Source: Bradyrhizobium sp. 141 (lineage in GTDB: Bacteria > Pseudomonadota > Alphaproteobacteria > Rhizobiales > Xanthobacteraceae). From it: 64,000 nucleotides of DNA. This document shows, one piece after another, positions 55,162 through 63,891 of this stretch. Location of the stretch: positions 60,104-124,103 of the forward strand of contig NZ_JADPKR010000085.1 in assembly GCF_023074055.1 (NCBI RefSeq), given 5' to 3'. Numbering within the stretch: position 1 is the first letter of the stretch; each line of letters begins with the position of its first letter. The position numbers were made by a program, and so were the translations under genes. The notes under the pieces were generated by a model. The model saw nothing but the letters and a program-made list of their open reading frames with translations. It ran no database searches and was not told where the DNA came from.

Positions 55162-56273
55162 TACCCGCATGCCTCTCCGACGACTTGATTCTTTGCCCCG
55201 AACGAGAGGACATCTCCGCTGAATTCACGCGGCTGCTCATCGCGGCGCAGGAGGGCGGGGCCACGATCGCCGAATGCCTGATGATCGCGCGGCAGCTGAA
55301 GCGGGGCGACGATCAATCCTGGCATCGCGAGTGGAAGCGGCTGGCGCAAGCCAATCGGCAGCGCGCCGAGGCCGCCTTCGCGGAAGGTCACATGGCGAGC
55401 GCCCAGCGCAACTGGCTGCGCGCCATGAACTATTATGGTGCGGCGGCGATGCCGCTCGAGCCGGACGACGAGCGCCGATGGGTTGCGGTGCTCGCGATGC
55501 AGGATTGCGCTCGCCGCTACCTTGCGGCGCGCAGCCCGGTGGGCGAGGTCGTGACGATCCCCTGGCTCGACGGGCACGCGTTGCAGGGCTACTTCATCCC
55601 AGCGCCGTCGGGAAGCGGCCAGGCGCCGACCGTGATCTGCATCGGCGAGCCCGGCCACCGCAAGGAGGAGTTTCTGTTCAAGCTCGTGCCGCATGCGCGC
55701 GAGCGTGGATTCTCGATGCTGGCGCTCGACCTGTTCGGCGACCAGCGCGACGATTACATCGACGCGCTGCTGCGGCGGAGCGATCTCGAGAGCGCGATTC
55801 CTTGCGTCATGGACTATCTGGAGACGCGCAGTGACGTCGATTTCGCGCGCGTCGGCATCATCGCCGACGGCTGGGGCTCTTCCTTCGTGGCGCGCGCGGT
55901 GTTGCAGGAGCCGCGGCTTGCCGCCGCCGTCTGCGACGGCGGCCTGTGGGACCTGCACGAGCGGGCCTTCTTTGCCAGCCGATTCGCGATGAGCGATCTT
56001 AGCATCGTGCCGGTGCCGCATGCGCCGCTGATGGCCTCCAGCGCAGACTGTCCGGTGCTGATCACGCTCGGCGAGGACGGCTGGCTCAAGGCCGACCGGG
56101 CGCGCCAGATCGTCCAGAGCTCCCGGCTCGGCAGCTCGAATGTCATGTTGAAGGTGTTCACTGCGGCCGAGACCGGCGCGGCGCAGGCCCACGCGGACAA
56201 TCCGAGCCTTGCCAACGAATACATTTTCGACTGGCTCGAATCGCGGCTCGGCCCCGCCGTTCGGCGGATCTGA
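55158..56273 (+). CDS. FrsA-like alpha/beta hydrolase lacking the nucleophile serine
   Basis: A 371-residue protein with the helical N-terminal cap (about 1-125) and hydrolase core of the FrsA/2,6-dihydroxypseudooxynicotine hydrolase group: VVTIPWLDGHALQGYFIPA, VICIGEPGHRKEEF, FSMLALDLFGDQRD. At the nucleophile elbow it reads RVGIIADGWGSSF: where GxSxG is expected there is A-D-G-W-G, so Gly238 stands in for Ser. A later Asp (LGEDGWLK) and His (AQAHADN) are present. It is probably catalytically dead or uses another nucleophile. Its start overlaps a mini-ORF. Confidence 0.72.
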   Translation: MIPACLSDDLILCPEREDISAEFTRLLIAAQEGGATIAECLMIARQLKRGDDQSWHREWKRLAQANRQRAEAAFAEGHMASAQRNWLRAMNYYGAAAMPLEPDDERRWVAVLAMQDCARRYLAARSPVGEVVTIPWLDGHALQGYFIPAPSGSGQAPTVICIGEPGHRKEEFLFKLVPHARERGFSMLALDLFGDQRDDYIDALLRRSDLESAIPCVMDYLETRSDVDFARVGIIADGWGSSFVARAVLQEPRLAAAVCDGGLWDLHERAFFASRFAMSDLSIVPVPHAPLMASSADCPVLITLGEDGWLKADRARQIVQSSRLGSSNVMLKVFTAAETGAAQAHADNPSLANEYIFDWLESRLGPAVRRI

Positions 56274-56289
56274 GCGCCGCCCCAACGCG

Positions 56290-56847
56290 CTAGAAGTCGA
56301 GGGAGATCCGGACGCAGGCCTTCTCGAGGCGATTCTTCAGCGTCGCGAGCTTGGTGGTGAATTCCGTCAGTTCGTTCTCGTCGAACTCCTGGAAGACGAA
56401 TTCGCGGATCGTCTTGTACTGCTCGTTGAGGCTTGCGATGTGCTTCTGCGTCTTGTCGGCCAGCGACAACCGCACCACGCGGGCGTCGGTCGGTGAAGGA
56501 CGACGGCGCAACAGGCCCTTCTTTTCGAGCAGCTTGGACTGGGTGGTGACGAAGGACGGATCCACGTGGAGGAGCTTGGAGACGACGTTGACCGGGATGC
56601 CGTCGTCCTTGTCGAGGTCGGAGATGGCCATCAGGATCAGCCATTGCGGGCCGCTGATGCCGAGCGTCTTCGCCCAGAACTGACGCAACTCCTCCAGATA
56701 CATGTTGATCGACGATATCTCCCAGGTGAAGCGCCTGATGATATCCAGGTTGCCGATCGAGCGCAGGCGCGCTCCTTCTTTCCTCGTCGCGGACACAGCG
56801 TCACTCCCGTGAACCGATTGTTCAGGCCGGTGTTCGTGGAAGGCCAT
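56290..56847 (-). CDS. MarR family transcriptional regulator
   Basis: A 185-residue winged-helix regulator: GISGPQWLILMAISDLDKDDGIPVNVVSKLLHVDPSFVTTQSKLLEKKGLLRRRPSPTDARVVRLSL is a canonical MarR core with the wing. The ATG at 56847 is preferred; a TTG at 56874 would add nine residues. The gene is convergent with the hydrolase and divergent from the porin, 357 bases away; either could be its target. Confidence 0.87.
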   Translation of the reverse strand: MAFHEHRPEQSVHGSDAVSATRKEGARLRSIGNLDIIRRFTWEISSINMYLEELRQFWAKTLGISGPQWLILMAISDLDKDDGIPVNVVSKLLHVDPSFVTTQSKLLEKKGLLRRRPSPTDARVVRLSLADKTQKHIASLNEQYKTIREFVFQEFDENELTEFTTKLATLKNRLEKACVRISLDF

Positions 56848-57204
56848 AGTCCACGCAAGCCTGCTCTGACGCAAGTGCAGAGCAGGGTAATTTCATCACT
56901 AAAACTACAAAGATGATCAGCTCAGTTATTGGCCCCTGTTCGCGGTGTTGCGCGCGGGGCACAGGCTCAGGAAAACCGAAAAGCTGATCTAATAAACTAT
57001 TTTGATTACCGAACGGCGCGCGCATATTGATCCCCGACGGTGGGGGGTACTCAATCGTCCCGTTGCAGGTGGTTCGCTCACGTCCCTCGCGTCGAAAGCG
57101 GGTGTGTCCGAAAGCGCAAAGCGGCCGAGCGGATCTGAGAGACGGGGATCTTGGGGGGGCCTCACGGTCCGGTCTTCGTAAAATGAGCAACTTGGAGGTT
57201 TTAA
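56848..57204. other. Divergent region between marR and porin gene
   Basis: A 357-base region, AT-rich around 56890-57020, with an inverted pair tgatcagct (56919 region) / agctgatc (56981 region) that could be an operator. The porin leader is long. The ribosome site acttggaggt lies eight bases before its ATG. No gene is supported. Confidence 0.45.
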
Positions 57205-58761
57205 ATGAAAATGGTGAAGAGCCTTTTGCTCGGCACCGCGGCGGGTCTGATCGCCGTCGGTGGAGCCCAGGCGGCCGATCTTCCGGTCAAGGCCAAGGCA
57301 GTCGAGTACGTCAAGATCTGCTCGCTGTACGGCGCGGGCTACTACTACATCCCGGGCACCGACACCTGCATCAAGCTGGGCGGCTATGTGCGTGCCGAAG
57401 TGGCGCTCAACGCCGGCGGTAACTACAGCGCCCAGTACAACGGCGTGTTCGCGGCCAACAACCGCCTGAACAACTACTACTCGATGCGCGCTCGTGAAGA
57501 CCTCAACATCGACACGCGCACCGCGACCGAGTACGGCGTGGTCCGCACCTATTTCGACGCGGTCTTCACCTGGACGACCGGCAACTACGGCGGGACGGGT
57601 TCGGCCACGGGCGCGACCCAGTACAGCGGCACGATCGGCCTCAACGCGGCCGGCACCGGCCTCACCGGTTCGGGCGGCGGCAGCATCAACGGCACCGACG
57701 GCAACATCTCGGGCGGCGCGCTCGGCGTCTACTACGCCTTCATCCAGTTCGCCGGCTTCACCATGGGTAAGGCGGTGTCGCAGTTCGACGCGCCCTGGAT
57801 CAACTATCCCGGCAACAATTTCGACCAGCTCGTCGGCGGCAGCGGCAGCACCAACGGCGTGGCGCAGTTCACCTACACGGCCGATTTCGGCCAGGGCATC
57901 ACGGCTGCGTTCTCGGCGCAGGACCAGACGCAGGTCTTCCAGACCAGCCTCTGGAACACGGCGGGCATGTCGACCACGGGCGTGCTGGGCGGTGCGTACG
58001 GCTCCAACGCCATCGGCGGCAGCCGCTCGCCGGACCTCGTCGCGATGGTTCGCGTCGATCAAGCCTGGGGCCTGTTCCAGGCGTCGGTCGCCGCGCACGA
58101 CAACCATGTCGCCTATTACGGCGCCAACGAAGCCACCGGTCATCCGGAAGACAAGTGGGGCTGGGCCGTTCAGCTCGCGTTGGGCATCAAGAACATCCCG
58201 ACCGGCGCAGGCGACGTGATCAACATCTCGGGCGTCTACACCGAAGGCGCGAGCCGCTACAACTTCCAGGAGCTGGCTGCGACCAGCTACTCGATGTTCG
58301 GCAGCTCGAACGCTGCCTATCAGAGCATCGGCTTCGCCGGCGTGTCTGACGCGGTGTTCGCTCCCGGCGGCGGCCTCGAGCTGACCAAGACCTACGGCTT
58401 CCGGGGTGCCTACACCCATAACTGGAGCCCGTACTGGAACACGGCGCTCTACGGCGCGTGGGCTGCGGTCAACTACAACGGCACCGCGAAGGGCCTGATC
58501 TGCGGCAGCGCCGCGTTCGCCACCCTGACCGGCACCTGCAACCCGGACTTCAACATCGGCCAGGTCGGTGTCATCACCCGCTGGACCCCGGTGAAGAACC
58601 TGACCTTCTCGGCTGACTTCACCTACAGCCACCTCGATCAGAAGTATTCGGGTGCGATCACGACCGGTGCGCTGACGGGCGTTGCCAAGCCGGCGGCGAC
58701 CTACGAGCTGAAGGACCAGGACACCTACAGCCTGCTGCTGCGCGCCCAGCGCAACTGGTAA
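57205..58761 (+). CDS. Alphaproteobacterial porin (Omp2b type)
   Basis: A 518-residue outer-membrane porin of the PF02530 family, forming trimeric 16-strand channels for small solutes. The signal peptide (1-23, cleavage after AQA) is followed by ADLPVKAKAVEYVKICSLYG and YIPGTDTCIKLGGYVRAEV; these and the paired cysteines (CSLYG, DTC) are hallmarks. The protein ends in ...LRAQRNW with aromatic C-terminus. Gly/Asn/Thr-rich loops are typical. Strong ribosome site and strong terminator suggest high expression. Length is at the upper end for the family. Confidence 0.95.
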   Translation: MKMVKSLLLGTAAGLIAVGGAQAADLPVKAKAVEYVKICSLYGAGYYYIPGTDTCIKLGGYVRAEVALNAGGNYSAQYNGVFAANNRLNNYYSMRAREDLNIDTRTATEYGVVRTYFDAVFTWTTGNYGGTGSATGATQYSGTIGLNAAGTGLTGSGGGSINGTDGNISGGALGVYYAFIQFAGFTMGKAVSQFDAPWINYPGNNFDQLVGGSGSTNGVAQFTYTADFGQGITAAFSAQDQTQVFQTSLWNTAGMSTTGVLGGAYGSNAIGGSRSPDLVAMVRVDQAWGLFQASVAAHDNHVAYYGANEATGHPEDKWGWAVQLALGIKNIPTGAGDVINISGVYTEGASRYNFQELAATSYSMFGSSNAAYQSIGFAGVSDAVFAPGGGLELTKTYGFRGAYTHNWSPYWNTALYGAWAAVNYNGTAKGLICGSAAFATLTGTCNPDFNIGQVGVITRWTPVKNLTFSADFTYSHLDQKYSGAITTGALTGVAKPAATYELKDQDTYSLLLRAQRNW

Positions 58762-58786
58762 GCTCGAGGTCTTTCGATGCGACACA

Positions 58787-58816
58787 GCCCCGGCGGGACA
58801 CCGCCGGGGCTTTTTT
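58787..58816 (+). terminator. Rho-independent terminator of the porin gene
   Basis: gccccggcgg-gaca-ccgccggggc forms a perfect ten-pair stem with a four-base loop, followed by six T residues. Confidence 0.95.
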
Positions 58817-58819
58817 GTG

Positions 58820-59008
58820 GGCACTCTCGGCCACCCCAATGGCCCGTTGCAGCGGATGAAGACGAGCTATGCGATTCAATCGCCCTCAGATTAATTTACT
58901 TACATGAGTTACTAAGCTATATAGCTCTCGGCCAAATACGAAAGTTGCGGCTCTTAGCTTCACGCTAAGCCTCCAGAAACCTCCGGTGATGCCCCGCCGG
59001 AGGTTTTT
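58820..59008 (+). ncRNA. Candidate small RNA between two terminators
   Basis: After the porin terminator, an AT-rich block (58885-58930) is followed by a short hairpin (cttagc-ttcac-gctaag, 58953-58969) and a second perfect terminator (58979-59008) in the same direction. With no gene between, the second terminator implies a separate short transcript. The palindrome agctatatagct (58915-58926) might be its promoter or an operator. Boundaries are guesses. Confidence 0.4.
58979..59008 (+). terminator. Second Rho-independent terminator, owner unknown
   Basis: acctccgg (58979-58986) pairs perfectly with ccggaggt (58997-59004) and runs into ttttt. T-run polarity is better on the plus strand, though it might also help end gcrA transcripts coming the other way. 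Confidence 0.8.
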
Positions 59009-59044
59009 CGTTTTTGGAATGCTGCCAAAACGTCAGGCAACGAT

Positions 59045-59518
59045 TTAACCGCGCATCACGCGTGCGCGGCCGTTCGGCCGGTAGGCGAGGCGGCTGTGGC
59101 CGGCGCAATAGGGCTGACCGTCGGGCGCGGAGTTGCCGCAGAAGCAGAAATCCTCGGCGCCCGGCGTCGAGATCGGCCAGCGGCAGCGGTTCTCGGCAAG
59201 CTCCATCAGCGAGCAGCGATTGGCGTCGTCGATGGGACCAGTCACCACGGGTGCGTCGGTCTCGCCATAGATCGTGGCGAGCATCTCATATTGCAGCCGT
59301 GGCACGGCCCTCGATGCCCGCGCCAGGCCCCGCTCCTGAACCTTGCGGTCGTCATTGCTGCGGCCACGCGTCAGGTTGAGGCGAGACAGCTTGCCGATCA
59401 CGGCGTTGCGGCTGACGCCGATGTCGGCGGCGATCTCGCGGCAGGAGAGGCCGGCCTCGAAGTGCCGCTTCAGAAGTTCGATGCGTTCGTCGGTCCAGGT
59501 CGGGGAGAGAACAGGCAT
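59045..59518 (-). CDS. gcrA: GcrA cell cycle regulator
   Basis: GcrA is a sigma-70 cofactor that activates cell-cycle genes at CcrM-methylated GANTC promoters in alphaproteobacteria. The 157-residue protein has the DNA-binding head WTDERIELLKRHFEAGLSCREIAADIGVSRNAVIGKLSRL. The C-terminal zinc-like cluster reads RCSLMELAENRCRWPISTPG, FCFCG and PYCAGHSRLAYRP. Both halves match the Caulobacter protein in order. It stands alone. Confidence 0.95.
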   Translation of the reverse strand: MPVLSPTWTDERIELLKRHFEAGLSCREIAADIGVSRNAVIGKLSRLNLTRGRSNDDRKVQERGLARASRAVPRLQYEMLATIYGETDAPVVTGPIDDANRCSLMELAENRCRWPISTPGAEDFCFCGNSAPDGQPYCAGHSRLAYRPNGRARVMRG

Positions 59519-59590
59519 GTGTAACGGTCCCAGGTTGCAGATGTGGCCATCCGCTTCTCGAGATCCGTCCGCTTCACGTTCGGCGCGGGC

Positions 59591-59788
59591 TCACGTCCTG
59601 CCATTGTCGCGGATCGACAAAAGCCCGTCTTTGATGGCGAGACGGATGCCTTCCTCGATCAGGGTACGCGCGACGCCGGGAACGCTGGTGCCGTGGGTGC
59701 CCTGTCTCACCAGCTTCTCCAGGTAGGTGATGGTCGAGAGCGCCAAGGTTACGGGAATACGGTCAGTCTCGGCTTTTTCGGTGGCCAT
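59591..59788 (-). CDS. Small ribbon-helix-helix-like protein
   Basis: A 65-residue protein. RIPVTLALSTITYLEKLVRQG and VPGVARTLIEEGIRLAIKDG fit a ribbon-helix-helix plan: a short strand followed by two helices with TS near the turn. Such proteins bind DNA as dimers, often as antitoxins, but no toxin gene is adjacent. It lies upstream of gcrA on the same strand. Confidence 0.65.
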   Translation of the reverse strand: MATEKAETDRIPVTLALSTITYLEKLVRQGTHGTSVPGVARTLIEEGIRLAIKDGLLSIRDNGRT

Positions 59789-59988
59789 GGCCCGAACGCT
59801 AGCCTCTTACTCAGGTACATAAAAGTAACGATTAAGACTCTATTTAGCTTCGGGGGCGGAAGTCAAATGCAGGCTGAGCTTGACGCTCAGCACGTTGGAA
59901 TCGCACAGGAAATTTGACACGACTGAGCGCGCCGCGCGGAAGACCGGCGGCCGCTGTGGCGTCAAAGGTCGGGAAAGGGCCGCCTGGC

Positions 59989-60930
59989 TCAGCCGTGCAC
60001 GAGCGCCTTTTCGATCATGCAATGGATGCCCTTGGCGCCATTGACGGTCTGGGTCACGCGCAAATCGGCCGCCAGGCTGCATAGCGTGTAGGCGTCCTCG
60101 TGCGACAGGTTTCGCTTCTCGCCGAGCAGTGCGATCATGTCGCGCAGCGCGCGCACCACGCATTGGTCGAGGTCGGGGTCCATCGCCATGGTCATGTAGT
60201 GGGTCGCCGTCTCGGCGCGGGGATAGTCGAACCTGAGGTCCTTGCGCAGCGTCAGGCGGAAGCGGCCCTGGAGCGCAGTCTCGATCGCGGTGACGCAGAC
60301 TTCGCCGTCGCCTTGCACGCCATGGCCGTCGCCGCAGGAGAACATCGCGCCCGGCACGAACACCGGCAAATAGAGCGTCGCGCCGGCGCCAAGCTCCTTG
60401 TTGTCGAGATTGCCGCCCATCGCGCGCGGGATCAGCGAGGAGATGCGGCCCCAGCTCGGTGGCGGTGAAACGCCCATCACGCCGAAGAACGGTTTGAGAG
60501 GCAGGTCGAGGCCCCACGGCATGCGGCCGACCATCCGCGTCCGGTCGAGCGGGATGTTGAGGATGCGCGTCTCGTGGAAATCGTCGGGCAGGGTGCCGGA
60601 CAGCGGCTTGATCATGTTCCAGCCCCAATCCTGCCGGAGCTGAACGTCGAGGATCTCGACCGCGAGCACGTCGCCGGGCTCGGCGCCTTCGACCGCGATC
60701 GGGCCGGTGAGGATGTGGCCGGGCAGCATGCGCTCGTTGTTGGCATGAACGTCGTGCATCTCAGGCGGAATATGAAACTTGTCGCGGTCGGGCAGCATGT
60801 CGGGGCCGCCGCTGATGGTGTCGACCGTCACCTCATCCCCGCTCGCGATGGTGAGGACGGGCTTGAGCGCGGCTTCGAAGAAGCCCCAATGGCAGGTTTT
60901 GGGGCTGGAATGCAGGTGGTGATGGGTCAT
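59989..60930 (-). CDS. Acetamidase/formamidase family protein
   Basis: A 313-residue member of the FmdA/AmdA family, which hydrolyses short amides to acids and ammonia. Conserved blocks: GDEVTVDTISGG, GPIAVEGAEPGDVLAVEIL, GVMGVSPPPSWGRISSLIPRAMGGNLDNKEL and MFSCGDGHGVQGDGEVCVTAIET. The start MTHHHLHSS at 60930 is chosen; an upstream start at 60990 lies near the palindromic repeat. No amide transporter genes are adjacent. Confidence 0.9.
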   Translation of the reverse strand: MTHHHLHSSPKTCHWGFFEAALKPVLTIASGDEVTVDTISGGPDMLPDRDKFHIPPEMHDVHANNERMLPGHILTGPIAVEGAEPGDVLAVEILDVQLRQDWGWNMIKPLSGTLPDDFHETRILNIPLDRTRMVGRMPWGLDLPLKPFFGVMGVSPPPSWGRISSLIPRAMGGNLDNKELGAGATLYLPVFVPGAMFSCGDGHGVQGDGEVCVTAIETALQGRFRLTLRKDLRFDYPRAETATHYMTMAMDPDLDQCVVRALRDMIALLGEKRNLSHEDAYTLCSLAADLRVTQTVNGAKGIHCMIEKALVHG

Positions 60931-60953
60931 TTGCCGCGTCCGATCACTTTCAT

Positions 60954-61027
60954 CAGGCCGGGCTTGACCCGGCGATCGATCCTCTTTCAAGAAGATTTCC
61001 GAGGATCGCCGGGCAGGTCAAGCCCTG
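60954..61027. repeat. Palindromic element, GGCTTGACCCGGCGATC family
   Basis: Left arm cagg-ccgggcttgacccggcgatc...gatcctc pairs with right arm gaggatcgccgggcaggtcaagccctg around a 17-base loop. It separates the divergent amidase and YdcF genes, so it also lies near both promoters. Confidence 0.88.
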
Positions 61028-61061
61028 CGCAGTCTGGCAAGATCATTCCAGCGAGGCTCCC

Positions 61062-61865
61062 CTGTTTTTCGTTCTGTCCAAGACCCTCGGCACCGCGCTG
61101 CTGCCGATCAACCTTCTGGTCGAGCTCGGTATCCTGTCGCTGGTGCTGATGGCGACGCGCTTTGCCGCGCTCGGCCGCAGGCTTGCCGTGACCACGCTGG
61201 TGCTGCTGGCGCTGGCGGCGTTCTCGCCGCTCGGCAATTTCCTGATCTATCCGCTTGAATCGCGCTTTCCCGCGTGGGACGCCTCGCGCGGCGCGCCCGA
61301 CGGCATCATCGTGCTCGGCGGCTCGGTCGACACCGATCTGTCGGCGGCGCATCGCACGCCGGTGGTCGCGCACGCAGCCGATCGTCTGTTTGCGCCAGCC
61401 GAGCTCGCACGCCGCTATCCGAATGCGCGCATCGTGTTTACCGGGGGGACCGCGAACCTGGTCTCGACCGACGCCAGGGAAGCCGACTACTCCGCGCCGA
61501 TCCTGGAAAGTCTGGGCATTTCGAAGGAACGCCTCGTCCTGGAACGCAGCTCCCGCAACACCTGGGAGAACGCGATCTTCACCAGGCAGCTGGTGACGCC
61601 GAAGCCGGGCGAGCGCTGGCTTCTGGTGACCTCGGCCTTCCACATGCCGCGCTCGATGGGAATCTTCCGCAAGGCCGGATTTGACGTCGAGGCCTATCCC
61701 GTGGACTGGCGGATGGGCGGACGTGACGATCTTTTCTCCTTCACAAACATGGGTGCGGACGGGCTGGGCCGAACCGAAGTTGCGGTGCGCGAATGGATCG
61801 GCCTCGTGGCTTACCGTCTGATGGGCAGGACCGGCGAGTTGCTTCCGGGGCCCACCAAGGACTAG
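61062..61865 (+). CDS. YdcF family membrane protein (DUF218), probable CTG start
   Basis: A 267-residue protein if started at CTG 61062: two N-terminal helices (FFVLSKTLGTALLPINLLVE and VTTLVLLALAAFSPLG) precede the DUF218 domain with GIIVLGGSVD, PNARIVFTGGTANL, SRNTWENAIFTRQL and LLVTSAFHMPRSMGIFRKAGFD. The first in-frame GTG/ATG (61143/61149) would cut off the first helix, while a good Shine-Dalgarno (gcgagg, 61051-61056) lies five bases before CTG. DUF218 proteins may act in envelope polysaccharide processing; function unproved. Confidence 0.82.
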   Translation: MFFVLSKTLGTALLPINLLVELGILSLVLMATRFAALGRRLAVTTLVLLALAAFSPLGNFLIYPLESRFPAWDASRGAPDGIIVLGGSVDTDLSAAHRTPVVAHAADRLFAPAELARRYPNARIVFTGGTANLVSTDAREADYSAPILESLGISKERLVLERSSRNTWENAIFTRQLVTPKPGERWLLVTSAFHMPRSMGIFRKAGFDVEAYPVDWRMGGRDDLFSFTNMGADGLGRTEVAVREWIGLVAYRLMGRTGELLPGPTKD

Positions 61866-61920
61866 AACGAGGACCGCAAAACAAGAACACGTAGGCGCGA
61901 TCGCCGGTCCGGAGGAAGCC

Positions 61921-62703
61921 ATGCAACAGCAGAATGCAGACAGCATCGATCTTGCCGGCCTCGTCGCCGACCTCAACAGCCTGCTGCGGCTGAAGACGAC
62001 AGTGATCGGCATGAAGCTGTTCGCGCAAGCGGCCGAGATGGAGGCGATCCCGAAAATCCGGCGGCCGAATGCGATCCACACCACCGACCAGATCGTCAGC
62101 ATGGCCGCACGGCTGGGCTGGACCGTCGGTATCACCGCCGACGATCTCGTCGGTGCGCAATGCCGCGCGGTGATCGGCCTTGCGCCGCAGGACGAGACAT
62201 GGCTCGCCGGCGAAAATTATGTCGGGGTCTGGCACGGCACGGCGGAGGACGCGCGCAAGCGCCAGGAGGCGCTGGACGTGGTTCCGTTCGGACAATATCA
62301 GGCGCTCGCCGTCAGTCCGCTCGCGAGCGGCCGGCTCGATCCGCCCGACATTTGCCTCGTCTATGCGACGCCCGGGCAGATGATCATCCTGATCAACGGG
62401 CTGCAATATTCCGGCTACAAGAAGTTCGAATGGGGCGTGGTCGGCGAGACTGCTTGCGCGGATTCGTGGGGCCGGGCGCTCAAGACCGGGGAGCCCAGCC
62501 TGTCCTTGCCATGCTATGCCGAACGGCGCTATGGCGGCGTGCCGGACGAGGAGATGCTGATGGCCTTGAAGCCGTCGTATCTCGCCAAGGCGGTTGTGGG
62601 CATGAAGGCGCTGGCCAAGAACGGCCTGCGCTATCCGATCCCGCCCTATGGCATTCAAAGCGACGTCCGTGCCGGCATGGGCGTGAGTTACGCGAAGAAG
62701 TAA
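61921..62703 (+). CDS. DUF169 family protein
   Basis: A 260-residue soluble protein I assign to DUF169 from the pattern LNSLLRLKTTVIGMKLF near the start, AARLGWTVGITADDLVGAQC, and LPCYAERRYGGVPDEEMLMALKP near the end. The conserved Cys residues (QC, AC, PC) could bind metal or a cofactor. A clear ribosome site (ggaggaag) sets the start. Members are of unknown function. The next gene starts ten bases after its stop, so they are likely cotranscribed. Confidence 0.78.
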   Translation: MQQQNADSIDLAGLVADLNSLLRLKTTVIGMKLFAQAAEMEAIPKIRRPNAIHTTDQIVSMAARLGWTVGITADDLVGAQCRAVIGLAPQDETWLAGENYVGVWHGTAEDARKRQEALDVVPFGQYQALAVSPLASGRLDPPDICLVYATPGQMIILINGLQYSGYKKFEWGVVGETACADSWGRALKTGEPSLSLPCYAERRYGGVPDEEMLMALKPSYLAKAVVGMKALAKNGLRYPIPPYGIQSDVRAGMGVSYAKK

Positions 62704-62712
62704 AGGCCGATC

Positions 62713-63891
62713 ATGAGCTCTGCGAAATTCGATATCGTCATCTATGGTGCGACCGGTTTCACCGGCCAGCTCGTCGCCGAGTATCTGACGAGGCACTACA
62801 AGACCGACAATTCGCTCAAATGGGCGATGGCAGGCCGTAGCCTCGGCAAGCTGAAATCGGTGCGCGATGCGATCGGCGCGCCCGGGAATACGCCGCTGAT
62901 CGTTGCGGATGCGTCTGACGCGGCCTCGCTGAAGGCGATGGCAGAGCAGACGATGTCGGTGATCACGACGGTCGGTCCGTATCAGCTCTACGGCGAGGAA
63001 TTGTTAGCTGCCTGCGTCGCCACCGGCACGGATTATTTCGATCTCTGCGGTGAGCCGATCTGGATGCGGCAGATGATCGACAAGTACGAGGCGGCTGCGA
63101 AAGAGAGCGGCGCGCGCATCGTGTTTTCCTGCGGTTATGATTCCGTGCCGTTCGAGCTTGGGACCTTCTTCGTGCAGGAAGAGGCCAAGCGGGTGTTCGG
63201 CGCGCCGGCGCCGCGCGTGAAAGGCCGCGTGCGCGACATGCGCGGCACGCTGTCAGGCGGCACCGCGGCAAGTGCGAAAGCGACTTTCGATGCGGTCGCC
63301 AAGGACCTCAGCCTCGTCGCCATTCTCAACGATCATTTTGCGCTGACGCCGGGCTTCACCGGACCAAAGCAGCCGAAGGGCAACAGGGCGATCCTCGAGG
63401 AGGACCTGCAATCCTGGGCTGCGCCGTTCATGATGGCGCTGATCAACACGCGCAACGTCCATCGCTCCAACATGCTGATGGGCTTTCCCTACGGCCAGGA
63501 GTTCGTCTACGACGAGATGGTTCTGACCGGTCCCGGCGAGAAAGGCGAGGCCAACGCCAAGCGCGTGATGGCCGCCAACGCCGAGAAGACCGGGCCGAAT
63601 GCGCCGAAGCCGGGCGAGGGGCCGTCGAAGGAAGAGCAGGAGAATGGCCGCTTCAACCTGCTTTATGTTGCGATCGCGCCCGACGGCCGCATGGTCCGCG
63701 CCGGCGTCACCGGCGACCGCGATCCCGGCTACGGCTCGACCTCGAAGATGATCTCCGAATGCGCGATCTGCATGCTGCGCGACACCACGGACGTTCCGGC
63801 AGGCTTCTGGACGCCGGGCGCAGCGATGCAGCACAAGCTGATCAAGCGGCTGCGGGACAATGCGGGGCTGACGTTTGAAGTGGAGAGCTAG
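62713..63891 (+). CDS. Saccharopine dehydrogenase-like (trans-acting enoyl reductase) protein
   Basis: A 392-residue NAD(P)-binding oxidoreductase: IVIYGATGFTGQLVAEYL is the Rossmann motif, with VITTVGPYQLYGEELLAACVATGTDYFDLCGE and CGYDSVPFELG typical of the group that contains mycobacterial Rv2953-type trans-acting enoyl reductases and lysine-pathway relatives. Substrate unknown; a lipid or a polyketide precursor is possible. It follows the DUF169 gene directly. Confidence 0.83.
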   Translation: MSSAKFDIVIYGATGFTGQLVAEYLTRHYKTDNSLKWAMAGRSLGKLKSVRDAIGAPGNTPLIVADASDAASLKAMAEQTMSVITTVGPYQLYGEELLAACVATGTDYFDLCGEPIWMRQMIDKYEAAAKESGARIVFSCGYDSVPFELGTFFVQEEAKRVFGAPAPRVKGRVRDMRGTLSGGTAASAKATFDAVAKDLSLVAILNDHFALTPGFTGPKQPKGNRAILEEDLQSWAAPFMMALINTRNVHRSNMLMGFPYGQEFVYDEMVLTGPGEKGEANAKRVMAANAEKTGPNAPKPGEGPSKEEQENGRFNLLYVAIAPDGRMVRAGVTGDRDPGYGSTSKMISECAICMLRDTTDVPAGFWTPGAAMQHKLIKRLRDNAGLTFEVES

